Assembly: GCF_001039355.2 (NCBI RefSeq)
Contig: NW_019775662.1
Location: 84,983-148,982 of the forward strand
Length of the DNA: 64,000 nucleotides
From: Lingula anatina
Taxonomy: Eukaryota > Brachiopoda > Lingulata > Lingulida > Lingulidae
Direction: 5' to 3'
Shown here: positions 63,957-64,000 of the stretch, in pieces
How the letters are laid out: each line of letters opens with the position of its first letter
Numbering within the stretch: position 1 is the stretch's first letter
Notes under the pieces: generated by a model
Seen by the model: only the letters and a program-made list of their open reading frames with translations
Database searches by the model: none
Told to the model about the DNA's origin: nothing
Made by a program: the position numbers and the translations under genes

Positions 63957-64000
<44 letters not shown>
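63957..64000. repeat. (CT)n microsatellite at window end
   Basis: CT repeat that continues to the end of the window. Confidence 0.95.

Noticed and set aside
1-64000. CRISPR arrays, operons, bacterial promoters, rRNA genes and intact tRNA genes
   Set aside because: None seen. The window is spliced animal DNA, and the only tRNA-like piece is a 39-base fragment.

Overview
Eukaryotic genomic DNA from an invertebrate animal. It has many short exons with GT..AG introns, an AT-rich background, abundant microsatellites, MITEs, a decayed Tc1 element and draft-assembly gaps. A receptor tyrosine kinase with CCP, HYR, ephrin-receptor-like and EGF modules, beside Tyr-rich secreted Cys proteins, suggests a marine invertebrate, perhaps a mollusc or other lophotrochozoan (an amphioxus is not excluded). 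The species cannot be fixed from the sequence. All gene models below were built by hand from reading frames, splice sites and phase agreement.

Layout. 1.3-6.1 kb: a seven-exon tetraspanin gene (+). 9.1-36 kb: a dispersed cluster of small secreted Cys-rich proteins that I do not recognise. Member A (9062, +) has only its first coding exon visible. B (12926-17900, +), D (21216-20327, -) and E (33600-32478, -) look complete. They share a signal peptide, a W-[ILM]-x-C-x-C-P core, a phase-2 intron inside a conserved Gly codon, a second Cys cluster opening exon 2, and a Tyr/Asn/Pro-rich tail. This family is the best candidate here for something undescribed. The cluster is interspersed with MITEs, microsatellites and a 1.48 kb exact-looking direct repeat across a single N, which is probably an assembly artefact.

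36-43 kb: no gene found, but three mobile or repeat elements, including a Harbinger-like foldback MITE. 43.4-61.6 kb: a 31-exon receptor tyrosine kinase gene (+). Every splice phase agrees, giving about 1676 residues from signal peptide to stop. Its ectodomain contains a six-exon cassette (HYR, CCP, a two-exon unknown domain, two Cys-rich repeats) duplicated head to tail together with its introns. Two juxtamembrane exons are also duplicated, and a degenerate Tc1 transposon sits in a juxtamembrane intron. 61.6-64 kb: downstream sequence with a second copy of the repeat seen at 42.6 kb, here interrupted by a 548 bp MITE.

The tetraspanin, the receptor kinase and the secreted proteins are all cell-surface or extracellular products, but nothing in the sequence shows that they act together.
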